Shown here piece after piece: positions 23,435-25,788 of a DNA stretch of 25,788 nucleotides (within the stretch, counting starts at the first letter, position 1; the number at the start of each line of letters is the position of its first letter). This stretch comes from an uncultured Eubacteriales bacterium. Its GTDB lineage: Bacteria > Bacillota > Clostridia > Christensenellales > Borkfalkiaceae. The stretch spans positions 1-25,788 of the forward strand of contig UQZE01000013.1 of the NCBI GenBank assembly GCA_900545325.1. Direction: 5' to 3'. Both the position numbers and the translations under genes were made by a program. Below the pieces are notes generated by a model. It worked only from the letters and a program-made list of their open reading frames with translations, searched no databases and was not told the origin of the DNA.

Positions 23435-25788
23435 TCAGCCGGCGTACTGCGAGTACGCGCGTATGTCGAATATTTTCCAGGTCGGGTTCGTTTTGTACGT
23501 TTCGACTAAGTTGTCGGGAACGTAAACGGCCGCGCCGTCCGCTATAAAACCGTTGTTGCCCATCGCAACCATCTTTTCCGAAGTCAGCACGAGCGTCTTG
23601 ATGTTTTCGCATTTTCCGAACGCAATCCCGCCGATCTTTTCGAGCGAAGAATTATCGCCGAATATCACTTCTTCCAGCGCGGGCGCGTTATAGAAACACC
23701 CCGCGGAAATTTCCTTAAGCCGGCTGCCTGCCGCGAATTCCACTCGTTCCAGCGAAGTCATTCCGTAGAAAGCGTAGCCCCCGATCGTTTCGAGCGAGGC
23801 GGGCAGGGAAACTTCGGTCATATCCGCGTTCCCGTAGAAAGCGTATTCGCCGACGGACGCAAGGCCCTCGTCGAAGCGGAAGGACGATATCATCATCGTT
23901 TTCCCGCCCTCGAGAATATCGCCGCAGAACGCCGATTTTCCTATGCTTTTGAGCGACCCCGTCTCCGCCTGCCTTACGGTCGTGAGGGAAAATGCGTGGA
24001 AAAACGCGTATTCGCCGATGACTTCGAGCGAAGCGGGGAGGGAAACTTCCTTCAATTTCTGATTGTCGTAAAATGTATAAGCCTCTATCGCCTTGGTGCC
24101 CTCCGCGATATCGAACACGCCGTCGTCGCCCACGTACCCGAACATCAGTTTGGAAGTGGCCGTTTCGTATAAGCCGCCGTTTTCCACGCGGTAATGATCG
24201 CCGCTGACGGTAAGATTTTTCAGCGAATAACATTGTTCGAACGCCTGCGGATAGATCTGCGCAACGCTCGCGGGCAGGGCGATTTCGGTCAAAGCTTCAC
24301 AGTGCTTGAACGCCGTGGCGCCTATAACCTTAAGCCCTTCTCCCTCTATGATCACTCTTTCGAGATCGTAACAGTACATAAACGCGCCGCTCATGATTCC
24401 CGTAACGCTGGCGGGAAGGGTTATTTCGGTCAGCGGCACATACCGCACCGCGGCGCCCTCCGCGCCGCCGAACGCAAGCTGGCCTATCGTTTCGATATTG
24501 TCCGAAAGCGTTACCGCAGCGAGCTTTTCGCACAAATAGAAACAATAATCGGGCAATGCCGTGAGCGCCGAATTTTTGCCGAAGTCCACGGAGGCGAGTT
24601 TGGGGCATTCCCCGAACGCGCCCTTGCCGAGATACGCGAGACGGTTATTGTCGGCGAACGTAACGCCCGTCAGTTCCGCGTTCATGGAAAACGCGTAATC
24701 GCCGATCGATTCTATGTTCTCGGAAAAATGAATTGCGCCGACGATATACATCGCGTGTCCCGTACCTGCGGAAAACGCGAACTGTCCGATGGTCTTCACC
24801 TTGCTGAAATCGAAACTTCTCAGTTCCGTCGATTCAAAGAAAGCGTAATCGCCGATATTTTCCACCCCGCAGCCGCCGGGGAAACTTATCTTGACCAGGT
24901 GCGTACATTCCGCAAAGGAGTAAGCGTCGAGATTTTTCACCGTGGACGGAAGGGTTATCGTTTCTCCTCTGTAACGGTAGAAAGCGTATTCGCCGATCGT
25001 TTCCGTGCCGGCCGAAAAAGTTACGTCGCCGTACAGTTCGCGGAATGCGTATTTTCCGACGCTGCCGAGCGAGGCGGGGAACGTTACGTCGAACTTTCCG
25101 TAGGCGAACGCATACTCGCCCACGCTCTTCAATCTGCTGTTTTCCGCAAAGGTAAGGCTCGCCAGGTGGTAAGGCTCGCCCTCATAGAAGAAGATGCCCG
25201 CGTGGTTGAATGCGTAATTGCCGATCGTTTCCACCGAAGCGGGGACTTCGTACGCCGTGCGCGTACTGCCGAGCGGATAATAATAGAGTATTTTGCCCGC
25301 GGCGTCCGTCAAAACGCCGTCTGCCGCCGCGAAAGACGCGCTGCCGTTTTCCACCGCGAACGCTTCCACGTTGACGAGCGCCCAGAGCGCCTGTTCTCCT
25401 ATGGAAGTTACCGCGGCGGGCAGAGTGAATTCTTCAAGTTCCCAGCAATAGGCGAACGCCATTTTGCCCAAACGCCGTTCGCCGCCGCCGAACTGCACCG
25501 TTTTCAGTTTGCGCAAATTGTAACAGCAATAATCGCCGATCACGGTATACGTGGAGGGAAATACTGCTTTTTCGATTGCGCTGCCCACGGGGAGCAGTCC
25601 GCTTTCCAGCCCGTCTGCGGTGCCCGTTACCAATTTTCCGCGATAAGTCGCGGGGAAATAAAATTCGGTTATGCTTTTTCCGAAGTTGCTGTCCACCAGA
25701 GAAAGGACATAGCCCTCTTCGGTTTCGGTAAAGCCCAGAGCCGCGGGATTGTACGTAGGTATCTTATAGGTAGCGGATATCGTGCAGT
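23435..25788 (-). CDS. BspA-like LRR protein, C-terminal part (5' end outside window)
   Basis: The last 784 codons of an LRR surface protein. The frame stays open to the window edge (reading backwards from 25696 it continues as LSLV, GYV, FTETEE, PTYNPAALGF), so the GTG at 25694-25696 is not the start and the true N-terminus, presumably with a signal or lipobox, lies outside. Almost the whole visible part is a BspA-type LRR array of about 23-residue units such as IGDYAFxxxxxLxxVxFP. Beta-hairpin breaks interrupt it (ADGVLTDAAGKILYYYPLG; GGLYETATSKLMFGYVGDD). It ends with YVPDNLVETYKTNPTWKIFD, the usual BspA array cap, and has no C-terminal membrane anchor. It is the first visible gene of the protease-Opp unit, 44 nt upstream of the protease gene. 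Probable role: surface adhesion or substrate capture. Confidence 0.9.
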   Translation of the reverse strand, partial: CTISATYKIPTYNPAALGFTETEEGYVLSLVDSNFGKSITEFYFPATYRGKLVTGTADGLESGLLPVGSAIEKAVFPSTYTVIGDYCCYNLRKLKTVQFGGGERRLGKMAFAYCWELEEFTLPAAVTSIGEQALWALVNVEAFAVENGSASFAAADGVLTDAAGKILYYYPLGSTRTAYEVPASVETIGNYAFNHAGIFFYEGEPYHLASLTFAENSRLKSVGEYAFAYGKFDVTFPASLGSVGKYAFRELYGDVTFSAGTETIGEYAFYRYRGETITLPSTVKNLDAYSFAECTHLVKISFPGGCGVENIGDYAFFESTELRSFDFSKVKTIGQFAFSAGTGHAMYIVGAIHFSENIESIGDYAFSMNAELTGVTFADNNRLAYLGKGAFGECPKLASVDFGKNSALTALPDYCFYLCEKLAAVTLSDNIETIGQLAFGGAEGAAVRYVPLTEITLPASVTGIMSGAFMYCYDLERVIIEGEGLKVIGATAFKHCEALTEIALPASVAQIYPQAFEQCYSLKNLTVSGDHYRVENGGLYETATSKLMFGYVGDDGVFDIAEGTKAIEAYTFYDNQKLKEVSLPASLEVIGEYAFFHAFSLTTVRQAETGSLKSIGKSAFCGDILEGGKTMMISSFRFDEGLASVGEYAFYGNADMTEVSLPASLETIGGYAFYGMTSLERVEFAAGSRLKEISAGCFYNAPALEEVIFGDNSSLEKIGGIAFGKCENIKTLVLTSEKMVAMGNNGFIADGAAVYVPDNLVETYKTNPTWKIFDIRAYSQYAG
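23700..25300 (-). repeat. Degenerate DNA repeats encoding LRR units
   Basis: The codons for the recurring IGDYAF or IGEYAF core recur almost unchanged at DNA level. On the plus strand, variants of AAAGCGTATTCGCCGAT appear near 23769, 23837, 24005, 24690, 24842, 24980, 25105 and 25208, and similar words occur in the two downstream LRR genes near 14800 and 18265. Spacing follows the LRR period or multiples of it. Such near-identical words allow slippage or recombination within and between the three genes. Confidence 0.7.

Noticed and set aside
23700..25300. Repeated short DNA words as a CRISPR array
   Set aside because: Repeats are degenerate, in frame, and encode LRR cores with the protein period; there are no uniform spacers and no cas genes.
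25694..25696. GTG as start of the first LRR gene
   Set aside because: The frame is open upstream to the window edge and continues in LRR-protein-like sequence; there is no ribosome binding site before the GTG.

Overview
The window looks like a chromosomal piece of a Gram-positive anaerobe of the Clostridia type. The signs are strong AAGGAGG-type ribosome binding sites, Opp-type peptide transport genes, DegV and PgcA homologues, BspA-like leucine-rich-repeat (LRR) surface proteins and lipoprotein signals. Base composition by eye is in the mid-50s % G+C, high for many Clostridia. An uncultured gut lineage such as Christensenellales/Borkfalkiaceae would fit, but that placement is a guess. Every gene I can support lies on the minus strand, so transcription runs from high to low coordinates. 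I see no tRNA, rRNA, CRISPR array, insertion sequence or phage gene.

Region A (window end down to about 4684) is one apparent transcription unit of more than 21 kb, entering from outside the window. Gene order is: a BspA-like LRR protein (5' end missing); a 2306-residue subtilisin-family surface protease carrying PA, Fn3-like, Ig-like and LRR domains and a C-terminal membrane anchor; an LRR lipoprotein with three InlB/Listeria-Bacteroides-type repeats; a beta-helix-like lipoprotein; a very large OppA-type peptide-binding lipoprotein; OppB, OppC, OppD and OppF; and an 84-residue single-TM protein. Gaps are 1-73 nt or start/stop overlaps, with no terminator until a strong hairpin plus T-tract just after the 84-residue gene. 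My reading is a protein-utilisation locus: a surface protease and LRR adhesins release peptides, OppA binds them and OppBCDF imports them. Lactococcal PrtP-Opp is the functional precedent, but here the parts appear to be in one operon, most Opp parts are enlarged, and LRR modules are present.

Region B (about 4680 down to 1694) has a consensus promoter (TTGACA, 17 nt, TATAAT), a phosphohexomutase of the PgcA/Pgm type, and a cation diffusion facilitator whose ATG overlaps the mutase stop. The CDF has a duplicated cytosolic domain and metal-site residues resembling manganese-type exporters. A hairpin terminator follows.

Region C (1693-624) is a DegV-family fatty-acid-binding protein with its own promoter. 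A group of TCTAC/GTAGA boxes lies upstream, four of them spaced at multiples of 10 bp.

Region D (524-1) is the promoter and first 155 codons of pyrG (CTP synthase), which runs off the low end of the window.
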